Source: Shewanella mangrovi (lineage in GTDB: Bacteria > Pseudomonadota > Gammaproteobacteria > Enterobacterales > Shewanellaceae). From it: a DNA stretch of 64,000 nucleotides. Below are positions 52,388 to 61,178 of the stretch, piece by piece; positions within the stretch are counted from its first letter, which is position 1, and every line of letters begins with the position of its first letter. The position numbers were made by a program, and so were the translations under genes. The notes beneath the pieces are model-generated. The model searched no databases. It worked only from the letters and a program-made list of their open reading frames with translations, and was not told the origin of the DNA. Where the stretch lies: assembly GCF_000753795.1 (NCBI RefSeq), contig NZ_JPEO01000007.1, positions 1 to 64,000 of the forward strand, written 5' to 3'.

Positions 52388-53335
52388 CTAACCCAAAGCG
52401 GGAATAACATAGCTACCCAGCTCTTCAATCACCGCCTCGGCGGGGCGCGAAGCCGGTTTTAAATTTAATGCTACGTGTTGCACACCCAACGCTTGATGAC
52501 GTTGCAGGCGTTCGATTAGCGCATTACGGCCAATACGTACTACGTTATAAAAACGCTGGTACGGCGCATTCGGGTTCTCATCTAAATCAAAAAAGGTTGA
52601 ATAACCATATGCTGGTGCGGGATGGCCATCGGCGGCTTGAGCCAATGAGGCGATAATCTCAGCGATGGCTTTATCATCATCGACCGACCAAATCCACGCA
52701 TCCACATGTTGCGCGAGCCATTCAATCGGCTGTCGTGACCGCCCCACAGCCATAAGCGGCAAGCGCTGCGGCATTTTTGGATACAGATCTAAATTGCCGT
52801 TGAGCTTGCCGTAATGGGTAGTTTGCACCCGCGGGAACGATTCCTGCTGCAGATAGCGAATATATTCAACGGCTTCGCGATACAACTCACCGCGTGCTTC
52901 AAAATCAACTCCGAAGGCGGGATATTCTACTGGGCGGTCGCCAGTCGATAGCCCCAGCACAAAGCGCTGGTTGGACAGCAGATCCAGTGACGCCGCTTGT
53001 TTAGCAACAGAAATGGGTTCGCGCAGTGGCAAGACGATACCCGCTGTGCCGAGTGCTATTTCAGTGGTGGCTGCAGCTAGAAAGCCGGCATACACCAAGG
53101 GATCAAGCATTTGTGCGGCATCACCAAAGTTAGGATCATAAAACGGGACGTCTCTCAGCCAAATACTGGCGATACCCGCCTCTTCCGCCAGCTTGGCCAT
53201 GCGCACATGTTCTGCCAATGTTGGAAATGGCGAATTCGGATAAGCCTCAAGCGGTGTCAGTAAACCGATGCTGAGGCGCTCTGGCGAAAAAACGCGGCTA
53301 AAACTTAGCGGTGCGTCGCTTAAATTGTCGTACAT
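52388..53335 (-). CDS. Luciferase-like flavin oxidoreductase (BA3436-type)
   Basis: A 315-residue LLM-class protein. LSIGLLTPLEAYPNSPFPTL, AGIASIWLRDVPFYDPNFGD, ALGTAGIVLPLREPISVAKQ and FVLGLSTGDRPVEYPAFGVD recall the TIGR03571 (BA3436) group. It differs clearly from the YhbW-like protein 6 kb upstream, so the cluster has two unrelated LLM enzymes rather than a recent duplicate. Preceded at nine bases by the small SnoaL gene. Confidence 0.83.
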   Translation of the reverse strand: MYDNLSDAPLSFSRVFSPERLSIGLLTPLEAYPNSPFPTLAEHVRMAKLAEEAGIASIWLRDVPFYDPNFGDAAQMLDPLVYAGFLAAATTEIALGTAGIVLPLREPISVAKQAASLDLLSNQRFVLGLSTGDRPVEYPAFGVDFEARGELYREAVEYIRYLQQESFPRVQTTHYGKLNGNLDLYPKMPQRLPLMAVGRSRQPIEWLAQHVDAWIWSVDDDKAIAEIIASLAQAADGHPAPAYGYSTFFDLDENPNAPYQRFYNVVRIGRNALIERLQRHQALGVQHVALNLKPASRPAEAVIEELGSYVIPALG

Positions 53336-53344
53336 ACAGCCGCC

Positions 53345-53809
53345 TTATTTATCTGATTCAGCGTGCGGCCAGACCACATCTAACGCGGTTTTAGCGATGC
53401 GCCACTCACCATTTACCCGCGCATATTCATCTTGGTAACGCCCCACCAGCAAGAACGGGTGTTGTGCGCTTGGGCGGTCAGTCACTAAATCCAACAGATA
53501 GCAGCTACCTGTGGCGCTGTTTTCACCGGTAATGATGATATTGTGGTTGGTAATGGCGTGCACAAACGGAAAGTGAGCGCGCTGTTGCGTATCAAACTGC
53601 TGATACGCGTCAGCAAGACTCTGCTTAATGGCGGCTATACCTTTCATTGAGCCAACGGTGACCACCACTTCCGCGTCTTCGGTAAAGACTTCGTCCATGC
53701 GTTCGGCATTATTGCCATCGAGCAGCTCACTATAGTGTTGACGCAGAATCCGGATCTCTTCGCGATCCAATAACGCACTAATGCGTTGATGTTCGATTTG
53801 ATTAGACAT
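53345..53809 (-). CDS. SnoaL-like (NTF2 superfamily) protein
   Basis: A 154-residue protein: ISALLDREEIRILRQHYSEL, ERMDEVFTEDAEVVVTVGSM, ITNHNIIITGENSATGSCYL and the closing tryptophan-containing WRIAKTALDVVW are standard for SnoaL_4-type folds, which include dehydratases, isomerases and binding proteins. First gene of the minus-strand run leading to the MATE exporter, with 240 bases of promoter space upstream. Confidence 0.78.
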   Translation of the reverse strand: MSNQIEHQRISALLDREEIRILRQHYSELLDGNNAERMDEVFTEDAEVVVTVGSMKGIAAIKQSLADAYQQFDTQQRAHFPFVHAITNHNIIITGENSATGSCYLLDLVTDRPSAQHPFLLVGRYQDEYARVNGEWRIAKTALDVVWPHAESDK

Positions 53810-54050
53810 GAAATATTCCCATTAGTGTGCCTGTTTATGTAGCGTTAATGCCATTCACAAACAGAAGACTGAACTGATGGGAGCTAGTTTATTGTTTTAT
53901 TTAAGAGAGATAATCACCTTGAATTTCGTTTCATTTACGCAATAAAGTCTACAATTGGTGGTGCAGTTGCGTTTTTTATTCATTCTGAAATAAAAAGCCT
54001 TTGCTAGCACCCACCACCAAAGCCCAAATTGGCCACTACATTAACTGACG

Positions 54051-56123
54051 TTACTCTTCACAGACGGCCGTATGACGAAAATCATCTTGCGTTATGCCGT
54101 AACGTTTAATCTTGTTATACAAACCGCTACGAGAGATCCCCAGGCGTTGTGCCGCTACCCGCAAGTTACCTTGAGTTTGGCGTAGCATGGCGATAATTGT
54201 CTCCATTTCGCTAGCGCGTAGTTCACCCGCACCAGTTGTTAGCACTGATGGTGTTGCTGTTACAGCAACACCATGCTTAGGGTCGTACTGGCTGTTCAAA
54301 CAGATGTCTTCCGGATATAACACTGGTGATTGTGAAAGATTCATCGCGCGTTCGATGACGTTTTCCAGTTCACGAATATTGCCCGGCCACGAATACGCTT
54401 CCAACAAACTTTGTACTTGCGCAGATAGCACCTTTTTCGGTTTTTTGAGCATAGTGGCGCTGTGCTCGATAAATGCATTAGCGAGCATTGCAATATCGCC
54501 ATGGCGCTCTCTCAACGGTGGCACCTGAATTGCCAACACGTTGATGCGATAAAACAGATCAGCGCGAAATTGCCCTTGACTCACGGCCTGCGGCAGCTGC
54601 TTATTGGTTGCGGTGATCACCCGCACATCGACCATCTGTCGGTTCTGTCCCCCGACCCGAGTCACCTCTTTCTCCTGCAAAAAACGCAGTAGATTAACCT
54701 GCGCGGCCAGTGGCATTTCACCAATTTCATCGAGGAAAATGGTACCGCCGTCAGCTAACTCGAACTTGCCGGCTGCGCCACCTCTTTGCGCGCCCGTATA
54801 GGCACCGGCCTCGTAACCAAACAGTTCACTTTGGATCAGATCGCGTGGAATTGCCCCGCAATTGACGACGATAAAGGGCCCGGCTCGTCGCTTACTCGCA
54901 TTATGAATTGCATGCGCGATCAGCTCTTTGCCCGTGCCACTTTCACCCAATATTAATGTGGTGGAATCACTTTGGCTGGCCTGTTTGGCTTGGAAAATCG
55001 CTCTATTGATTGCGGTTGACTGACCGAGGATATTGTCAAAAGTGTAGGTAGCCTTGGCACCGATGGCGCGACGGGTAATAGCGCGAGTACGGCAATTATC
55101 CCGCACCGAAATGATTTTATGGCCTTCTGCAGTCATGATGACTGAACAGGTGAGCGTTACCCAACGACTGTCTCGCCGCTGACCACGCACCTCAAGATCT
55201 TGGCAACACTTATTGCTGGCCAAAATGCTACTCAAGGCTTCATCCGGTGCAACGACCATGCCCAGCGGTTGCCCCACTACATCACTCACGACGTTAAATA
55301 TATTGCGGGCGTAACGATTGATTGAATAGATGCAGTCGTGGCTATCAAGGATGATTACCCCTTCGTTCAGCACTTCCATTAAAGTTTGCTGTTCTTCGAG
55401 TAACTCCGACAATGTAAGCTGCTTTGAAATGGTCGCGGCGGCGGCCTCTAACATTCCCAATGAATGCGAATGTGCACTTGCCCGTGGGACCGCTAAACTC
55501 ATCACCCCCATCAATTCTTTGCGCGCATTAAAAATGGGCACGGCCGAGCAATGGCTATGATGCAGTTGCCGCAAGTAATGTTCTGGCCCCATCACATAAA
55601 TCGGCTTTTGTTCTACTAAGCAGGTCCCCACGCCGTTGGTGCCAAGCATCTCCTCAGTGAGTACACTGCCAAGCGGCGTCAGATTTCGACCTGCGGCATA
55701 TAACACCACGCCGTGCTTATCCGCCAGAATAATATGGCTATTGGCATGCTGAGTGTAAATCAGAAGGTTATTAATGATTGTTGTTGCAGCTTCAATCAAT
55801 AATCGATTTTGTGCTAATACGGTCGTTAGGCGCTCTTTATCAATACAATAATATTGTGCCAGTTCAGTCGAGACCAGAGCATTTTTACAGCGCTGCCACG
55901 AACGTAAAATCATGGCTCTGACAGAATCACCAGCAACCTTGTCATCATTAATAAAGTTATTCCACTGGGTTTCAATATCTTTGGCAATTAAATTAATGCT
56001 CTCAGTTAATTGAAATAGTGGGTTATTTTTCTTGCCATTATTTTCGACAGAAACTATTGCCTGATGCCAACGGTGATCTATCTGAGTTAACGGTTTATTT
56101 TGTCGACTTTCTAAACTGTTCAT
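54051..56123 (-). CDS. Sigma-54-dependent activator, AcoR-like
   Basis: A 690-residue enhancer-binding protein. An N-terminal GAF sensor of the AcoR/DhaR type (about 65-225: RSWQRC, GTNGVGTCLVEQKPIYV, GPEHYLRQLHHSHCSAVPIF) is followed by a PAS domain (about 240-345), AAA+ core (about 365-600) with Walker A GESGTGKELIAHAI, the sigma-54 contact loop GAYTGA and GGTIFLDEIGEMP, and a Fis-type helix-turn-helix (about 640-680, NLRVAAQRLGISRSGLYNKI). It should sense a small ligand and activate sigma-54 promoters. No good ribosome site precedes ATG 56123. Target genes are not certain: I found no GG-N10-GC promoter upstream of the neighbouring run. Confidence 0.92.
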   Translation of the reverse strand: MNSLESRQNKPLTQIDHRWHQAIVSVENNGKKNNPLFQLTESINLIAKDIETQWNNFINDDKVAGDSVRAMILRSWQRCKNALVSTELAQYYCIDKERLTTVLAQNRLLIEAATTIINNLLIYTQHANSHIILADKHGVVLYAAGRNLTPLGSVLTEEMLGTNGVGTCLVEQKPIYVMGPEHYLRQLHHSHCSAVPIFNARKELMGVMSLAVPRASAHSHSLGMLEAAAATISKQLTLSELLEEQQTLMEVLNEGVIILDSHDCIYSINRYARNIFNVVSDVVGQPLGMVVAPDEALSSILASNKCCQDLEVRGQRRDSRWVTLTCSVIMTAEGHKIISVRDNCRTRAITRRAIGAKATYTFDNILGQSTAINRAIFQAKQASQSDSTTLILGESGTGKELIAHAIHNASKRRAGPFIVVNCGAIPRDLIQSELFGYEAGAYTGAQRGGAAGKFELADGGTIFLDEIGEMPLAAQVNLLRFLQEKEVTRVGGQNRQMVDVRVITATNKQLPQAVSQGQFRADLFYRINVLAIQVPPLRERHGDIAMLANAFIEHSATMLKKPKKVLSAQVQSLLEAYSWPGNIRELENVIERAMNLSQSPVLYPEDICLNSQYDPKHGVAVTATPSVLTTGAGELRASEMETIIAMLRQTQGNLRVAAQRLGISRSGLYNKIKRYGITQDDFRHTAVCEE

Positions 56124-56177
56124 TTGGATTTAATAAACTCATGTTATCTTCAAAAAATAAACCATCCATGTGCACTA

Positions 56178-56205
56178 TTTGGACATGTCGCAGCACATGT
56201 TCAAA
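56178..56205. promoter_or_regulatory. 28-bp dyad, candidate activator-binding site
   Basis: Arms TTTGGACATGT and ACATGTTCAAA match in ten of eleven positions around a six-base centre. A third copy of the half (TATGTCCA) lies at 56210-56217. It is 55 bases upstream of the sigma-54 activator start and on the far side of the cytochrome, as expected for an enhancer or autoregulatory site of that activator. Confidence 0.6.
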
Positions 56206-56275
56206 CAATATGTCCATAATCTGTTCACGACCTTGACAGTGTAGTGCAATCCGAGTTTCATTAAATTCCGCTCTA

Positions 56276-56294
56276 TGTAGACATAAAATCTACA
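56276..56294. repeat. Small inverted repeat TGTAGA-N7-TCTACA
   Basis: Six-base perfect arms around CATAAAA in the gap upstream of the cytochrome gene; resembles a dimeric regulator site. Protein unknown. Confidence 0.4.
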
Positions 56295-56353
56295 ATAAAG
56301 CTAAAATCCCTCAAAAAACCAAATTTTTTACGCGTTAAATGCATTTAACTCCA

Positions 56354-56370
56354 CAATAAAAACCCATCAT
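56354..56370. repeat. Direct repeat copy 1 (CAATAAAAACCCATCAT)
   Basis: Seventeen bases matched with one change by the copy at 56592-56608, both upstream of the cytochrome gene and both shortly followed by TCAC. Confidence 0.6.
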
Positions 56371-56404
56371 AGATCACACTAATTAACTTTAACGATATAT
56401 TCCA

Positions 56405-56420
56405 TGTGACCAAAATCACT
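56405..56420. promoter_or_regulatory. CRP-like site upstream of the cytochrome gene
   Basis: TGTGA-CCAAAA-TCACT matches the CRP consensus TGTGA-N6-TCACA in nine of ten informative positions. In Shewanella CRP controls anaerobic respiration and many c-type cytochromes, which fits the downstream gene; it lies about 440 bases from the start codon, so the leader would be long or other sites are involved. Confidence 0.6.
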
Positions 56421-56591
56421 CTTCGAATGGATAGAGTTCACTCGTTTTAAAATAAAAAATTCACGTCGATATCAAGCAAGATTTATATCAATATTTGCGT
56501 CAATCAACTTGTTAAATATGTGATATTCGACGTGCAATTATGAGTTGCAGATTCCGATATTGTGATTTCATTCAAACTAATACTCAACCAG

Positions 56592-56608
56592 CAATAAAAA
56601 CCCATTAT
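56592..56608. repeat. Direct repeat copy 2 (CAATAAAAACCCATTAT)
   Basis: Second copy of the 17-base repeat at 56354-56370, 238 bases further on. Confidence 0.6.
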
Positions 56609-56845
56609 TTCACCTTCAACTAAATAACCAAATACCGTTATTTAGTGCCATTTTTCCTGGCCTGCTATTTGCCTTTTAGGGTTGTTCGTTATTTAAAGCG
56701 TATTGGCATAACACTAAGGGGTAAAGCTGTTCCACTGTTCTAAGCAAGTAGTGCCTTTATTACTTTGCTGACAATAGACAATGCGCTTTCGAGACGATGC
56801 AGCTTATCCCCAATAACTCATAAACAGATCAATGGGAGAACCTTG

Positions 56846-59542
56846 ATGAGGCGATTTAACAAAGCAGCTATCGTGCTGGCCATCGGCGCTACGATGACTC
56901 AGCTCAGCGGTTGTGGCGGTGATGATGGCGATAACATCACATACGTACAAGCGGCAGAGGGTACTGTATCTGGCGTAGTGCAGGATGCGAAAGGACTGCC
57001 GGTGCCAGCTGCGGTTGTATCTGCAGAAGACACAGGTGGTGCATTACTCCAAACGGCGACCACAGATGCTAACGGCGCCTATTCGCTAACCTTACCCGTA
57101 GGCCAAGTAGTCCTTAAGGTCAGCAACGCATCCTATTCCAGCCCTGATGCACAAAATGTCGGCGTACTCTCTGATCACACAGTTAGTGCTAATTTCACCA
57201 TGGATGCGGCATCGCAATTTTTAGTACAGTTTACTGAGCAAGTTGATCCGATCCAGCCAGTTAACGATAGTTGGACCAGCCCAGGCTGGGCGGTTTATGA
57301 CAACCAAGGCTACGGTACATCAGCGACCGTTGGCGCTTTGGTTACTGGCAAAATCGACGATATGCCTATCGAATACACATGGGAAAACCGGTTGAATCTT
57401 TGGGACTCATGGCATACCGAAAAGGCAGGAACGGTTGAAGGTGATGACGATACGGCACTCGTTACTTTCTCTGAGATGATGAAGAATTTTGAGTCTCGTG
57501 TTGACCCTATCCGTGGCACCGAGATGGCAGAGTACAAAATTCCTGATCGTCTAGGACCATTAACCATTTCTCAAGACCGTCGCGGCTTAATCGCCGTGCG
57601 CGTACAAGCAAACGATGCCCATGGCCAGCAAGCATCTATTCACGGTGAAATTCACGCGACTAACCGTTTGCTCGGTATTCGCAACGTGGCGCTGGGTGAA
57701 CGTATCTACCTGAACCGCGGCAACGATGACGATTCACAAGTGTGGTCAATGGTGTCTCAACCCACTGGCTCCACTGCCGAGCTGGTGGATGCGAATTCAC
57801 GAACCCCCTATTTCTTCCCAGATAAAACGGGTGAATATGATTTCGTGGTTAATGGCCAAACGCTGAAAATCTTTGCCGGTAAATATATGGGGGTTATTAC
57901 CGGGATTGATGAAGAAGGCAATCCAGAGAGTGATGCCACCTGTACTACCTGTCACCAAGGTGGCGTTGCAGGTGATCAGTTCACGCCGTGGTCTACCACT
58001 ATGCATGCCAATATTTTCCGTCAGGATGTGGCGATATCTCCTGCCGAAGAAAGTATGTTTTGTGGTCAATGCCACGCCGTAGGGGGTGATATCCAATCTG
58101 CACCTATGAACAACGGCTTAGCATATGTAGCAGAGCAAGAAGGCTATAAATTCAGCCGCATTGAAGCGTTGGAAAATCCTCGTACCGATGCGTGGCCAGA
58201 TATGGTGAAGAACTTCCCTAAAACCGCGCGCATGATGAATATCCAATGCGAAAGCTGCCACGGACCACAAAACTCACCTGCGCACGGCATGTACGACATG
58301 GTAGATGGTAAAACGCCTAATCCATTTACTAGCCCACGTATTTCGTTCTCCGCAGAGTTGTGCAGTAACTGTCACTATGAACGCATTCAATGGACGGCAT
58401 CTAAGACAGTGAGTCCAACCTCTGGCGAAAGCCATATGAACGAGCAACGTGCACTGGAACTGGGTACCGACGCTGATTGTGGTCGTTGTCACTCAGCACA
58501 AGGTTTCGTCGCATATGAGAAACAACTGCAACAAGGCAATGTCGGTAAGATTGACGATCCACTATGGTCTTCAGTGACAGCTGACAACGTTGAGCCAGTG
58601 ACTTGTACCGCTTGTCACGACCCACACGGTAATGGCAATGATCTGCAAGTTCGTATCGATGGTGATACGCCTGACTTACCAGCAGGCTTCAATATGCCCG
58701 GCGTTGGTCAAGGCGCTACCTGTATCGCCTGCCACAACACAGCTCAAGGTGTGTTAAGCGATAACAGCGGCGTATGGTTGCACGAAGATAACGATGAACC
58801 AGCGCCTGAACAGCAAAACTATAACATCGCCCACGGTTCTCAAGGTGACGTGTTTGCGGGTCGTAATGCTTGGTTCATGGGTAACCAATTACCTATGGTG
58901 GCAAAACATGCTGTGATTGATGATTCGTGCGTCAAATGTCACCAGTTGTATAACCCAACCATCAAAGATACACCTGCGTTTGGCAAGCTAACTCGCACTC
59001 ACCAGTTCTGGATTGATGCTGACAAACTGGATCAGCAATGTAACTACTGTCACGGTAGCTCGATTGATCCGAACACCCCGGTTGATGGTGTTGAGCATAA
59101 CTCTGTGCCTGGTGAAGCCGTTGATGCTGGAGCCATCACTGCATCGGTTGCAGCAGGCTTAGATAACTTAGCTGAAAAAATGCAAAACGCTGCCTTTAGT
59201 CGCTTAACGTCCTTCGATAGCCTAGTGATCAACTACGGTGAAGCGACTGTAGCAGGCAACCAAATTTCGGCAGTAGCGTTAGCCAATGTCGGCAACAAGA
59301 TTGGCTTGAAGCTGACACTGAGCAGTCCTGCGGTTATCGGAGGCGAGTCAGTCACTGAATTGACTGTATCCTTGGATAAACTGGCTGATGCAGCCACAGG
59401 TGAAGCGGTTTATCTGCCAAACAGCAACTTTGTTAAAGGTGCTTGGAACTACTTCTTGATCAACAACGATCGAAGCCAAGGTATCCACAACTTGAGCTTC
59501 TCTCAAGCGGTGATCAACAACACTGTTGCTCAAGTGTTCTAA
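56846..59542 (+). CDS. Nine-heme c-type cytochrome lipoprotein
   Basis: An 898-residue exported lipoprotein: signal peptide with lipobox LSGC (cysteine 23). A Cna-B/carboxypeptidase-regulatory-like beta domain (about 38-122, GTVSGVVQDAKGLPVPAAVV) and a further beta region to about 355 carry no heme. CXXCH motifs start at residues 366, 406, 468, 506, 545, 587, 626, 695 and 732: nine hemes. A heme-free tail follows, with GAWNYFLINNDRSQGIHNLS. Likely an outer-membrane or cell-surface electron carrier. ATG 56846 has GGGAG upstream; the frame is open from 56765. No mtrA/mtrB-like partner is adjacent. OmcA/MtrC relatives usually have ten hemes, so its class is uncertain. Confidence 0.88.
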   Translation: MRRFNKAAIVLAIGATMTQLSGCGGDDGDNITYVQAAEGTVSGVVQDAKGLPVPAAVVSAEDTGGALLQTATTDANGAYSLTLPVGQVVLKVSNASYSSPDAQNVGVLSDHTVSANFTMDAASQFLVQFTEQVDPIQPVNDSWTSPGWAVYDNQGYGTSATVGALVTGKIDDMPIEYTWENRLNLWDSWHTEKAGTVEGDDDTALVTFSEMMKNFESRVDPIRGTEMAEYKIPDRLGPLTISQDRRGLIAVRVQANDAHGQQASIHGEIHATNRLLGIRNVALGERIYLNRGNDDDSQVWSMVSQPTGSTAELVDANSRTPYFFPDKTGEYDFVVNGQTLKIFAGKYMGVITGIDEEGNPESDATCTTCHQGGVAGDQFTPWSTTMHANIFRQDVAISPAEESMFCGQCHAVGGDIQSAPMNNGLAYVAEQEGYKFSRIEALENPRTDAWPDMVKNFPKTARMMNIQCESCHGPQNSPAHGMYDMVDGKTPNPFTSPRISFSAELCSNCHYERIQWTASKTVSPTSGESHMNEQRALELGTDADCGRCHSAQGFVAYEKQLQQGNVGKIDDPLWSSVTADNVEPVTCTACHDPHGNGNDLQVRIDGDTPDLPAGFNMPGVGQGATCIACHNTAQGVLSDNSGVWLHEDNDEPAPEQQNYNIAHGSQGDVFAGRNAWFMGNQLPMVAKHAVIDDSCVKCHQLYNPTIKDTPAFGKLTRTHQFWIDADKLDQQCNYCHGSSIDPNTPVDGVEHNSVPGEAVDAGAITASVAAGLDNLAEKMQNAAFSRLTSFDSLVINYGEATVAGNQISAVALANVGNKIGLKLTLSSPAVIGGESVTELTVSLDKLADAATGEAVYLPNSNFVKGAWNYFLINNDRSQGIHNLSFSQAVINNTVAQVF

Positions 59543-59685
59543 TGGGCAAATAAGGCAAACAGCGAATAAGGATTAGGTGCTACCAATATCATTAGACGTT
59601 AAATAATCGGATTGCGTCCCGGATGAAATAATGTTGCAGGGTATTGGTTAGCACATTCCTTCCCGCTGTTAAACTTCCCAAAAAT

Positions 59686-59716
59686 AAAGGCCATTCATAG
59701 ATTGAATGGCCTTTTT
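59686..59716 (+). terminator. Terminator after the cytochrome gene
   Basis: AAAGGCCATTCA and TGAATGGCCTTTTT pair around TAGAT; between the cytochrome gene and the convergent efflux genes. Confidence 0.92.
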
Positions 59717-59744
59717 ACTACCGCGATAACATCTCTACACTTAG

Positions 59745-61178
59745 TTAATTGTTGGCAATAGTGGTGGCAGCCTGCTGCCACCCTCCTCCGAGCGCCTTAA
59801 ACAAATCCACTTGTGCATTAGTCAGCGCTACTTGAGCGTCAGCATTGGCAGCACGACTATCGAGCATATTGCGCTGGGTTACCAGCAGATCCACATGGGC
59901 AATAGCGCCAACATCAAAACGGGCTTTGTCCAACGAATACGCGCGCATGGCATGTTGCTGCGCCCGCGCTAACGCTTGCTGTTGTTCCGTCACCGCATTG
60001 AGCGAGGTCAGTGCTTGTTCTACCTCTTTCAGTGCGGTTAGCACCTGCGCATCAAAACTCGCCACCGACGCCTGTGCTTGGGCTTTAGCTTGCGCTAATC
60101 GAGCTCGTGCTGCAGTGGTATTCGGAAAATTCCACGAAATCAGCGGTCCAATTCCATAACTAAAGCTATCGCTGCCTTTTACCACATCATTGTGCAGATA
60201 ATTGGCCGACGCTCCCAAAGTGATCCGTGGGTACAAATCGGCGGTGGCCACACCAACTCGCGCGATATCGGCGGCTAGCGTTGCTTCTGCTTGACGTAAG
60301 TCTGGCCGACGCCGTAGCAGTTCGGTGCCGTCGCCGACTGGCAGCGCAACTGCCACTGCCGGTGGAAGATGACAACTTTGGAGATCGCTTGGGGCTTCTG
60401 CAGGCGTTAGCCCTAATAAGGCACTTAATTCAAACAATGCATTTTGCTTAGCCGCTTGCGCCATCGGCAGTTGTGCTTTTACCGCTTCCATTACCGCTTC
60501 AGCACTCGCGAGGGCGGATTCCGTCACGGTGCCAGCTTGTAACTGCGCCGCGACAATATCGCGTTGGTTTTGGCTGTTGGCTAGTGACGCTTGCGCCAAT
60601 TGCAACTGATTACCATAAGCGCACAGGTTGAGATACGCGCGGGTGGTTTCAGCGGCCACAGTCACACGCACCATATCGCGCGCAGCTTGTTCGGCAGCAA
60701 CATCAGCTTTGGCAGCATCAATCGCTTGGCTGATGCGGCCCCAAAAGTCTGCTTCCCACGCCACCGATAATCCCGCCGATTCGCTCCACTGTTCGTCATT
60801 GACGCTTTGCTCGGCATCACCATAACTGGCACCGCCGGAGAGCGTAGTTGACGGCAATCTGTCGGATTTCGATTGTCTTAGCACAGCTTGGGCTCGGCGC
60901 AAGTTAGCTTCTGCCACGCGCAGATCGTTATTGGCACTGAGTGCTTGGCTGACTAGTTGATTTAGCCGTTCATCTTGATACAGCTGCCACCAGTCGTTTG
61001 GCAATGGTTGCAGTGATTCTTGACCATCAGCACGGCTAACAAAATCACCGCTATTGATCTGCTTCGGCGCATAACCTTGCTTATCTGGCGCGGTATTACA
61101 GCCCACCAATAGTATTGGCAACAGCAGTGCCAGGGGGCGCAAGCGATGTTTGGTATTGGTTGATTTTGAATTAACCAT
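59745..61178 (-). CDS. RND efflux outer-membrane channel (OprM/NodT family)
   Basis: A 477-residue outer-membrane lipoprotein (lipobox LLVGC at about residue 24) of the TolC-like family, with two OEP repeats: WWQLYQDERLNQLVSQAL, NNDLRVAEANLRRAQAVLRQ and GLSVAWEADFWGRISQAIDA in the first half, ELLRRRPDLRQAEATLAAD in the second. It completes a tripartite pump with the RND protein. ATG 61178 follows GAGGTGG and overlaps the RND stop by eight bases; the longer frame to 61319 lies inside the RND gene. Confidence 0.93.
   Translation of the reverse strand: MVNSKSTNTKHRLRPLALLLPILLVGCNTAPDKQGYAPKQINSGDFVSRADGQESLQPLPNDWWQLYQDERLNQLVSQALSANNDLRVAEANLRRAQAVLRQSKSDRLPSTTLSGGASYGDAEQSVNDEQWSESAGLSVAWEADFWGRISQAIDAAKADVAAEQAARDMVRVTVAAETTRAYLNLCAYGNQLQLAQASLANSQNQRDIVAAQLQAGTVTESALASAEAVMEAVKAQLPMAQAAKQNALFELSALLGLTPAEAPSDLQSCHLPPAVAVALPVGDGTELLRRRPDLRQAEATLAADIARVGVATADLYPRITLGASANYLHNDVVKGSDSFSYGIGPLISWNFPNTTAARARLAQAKAQAQASVASFDAQVLTALKEVEQALTSLNAVTEQQQALARAQQHAMRAYSLDKARFDVGAIAHVDLLVTQRNMLDSRAANADAQVALTNAQVDLFKALGGGWQQAATTIANN

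Noticed and set aside
53810..54050. Sigma-54 promoter before the SnoaL-LLM-NTF2-MATE run
   Set aside because: I searched the minus strand for GG-N10-GC and found none, so control of this run by the adjacent activator is unproven.
56233..56252. Sigma-54-like TTGACA...TGCAA before the cytochrome gene
   Set aside because: The first element reads GA in place of GG and the spacing to GC is nine, not ten bases.
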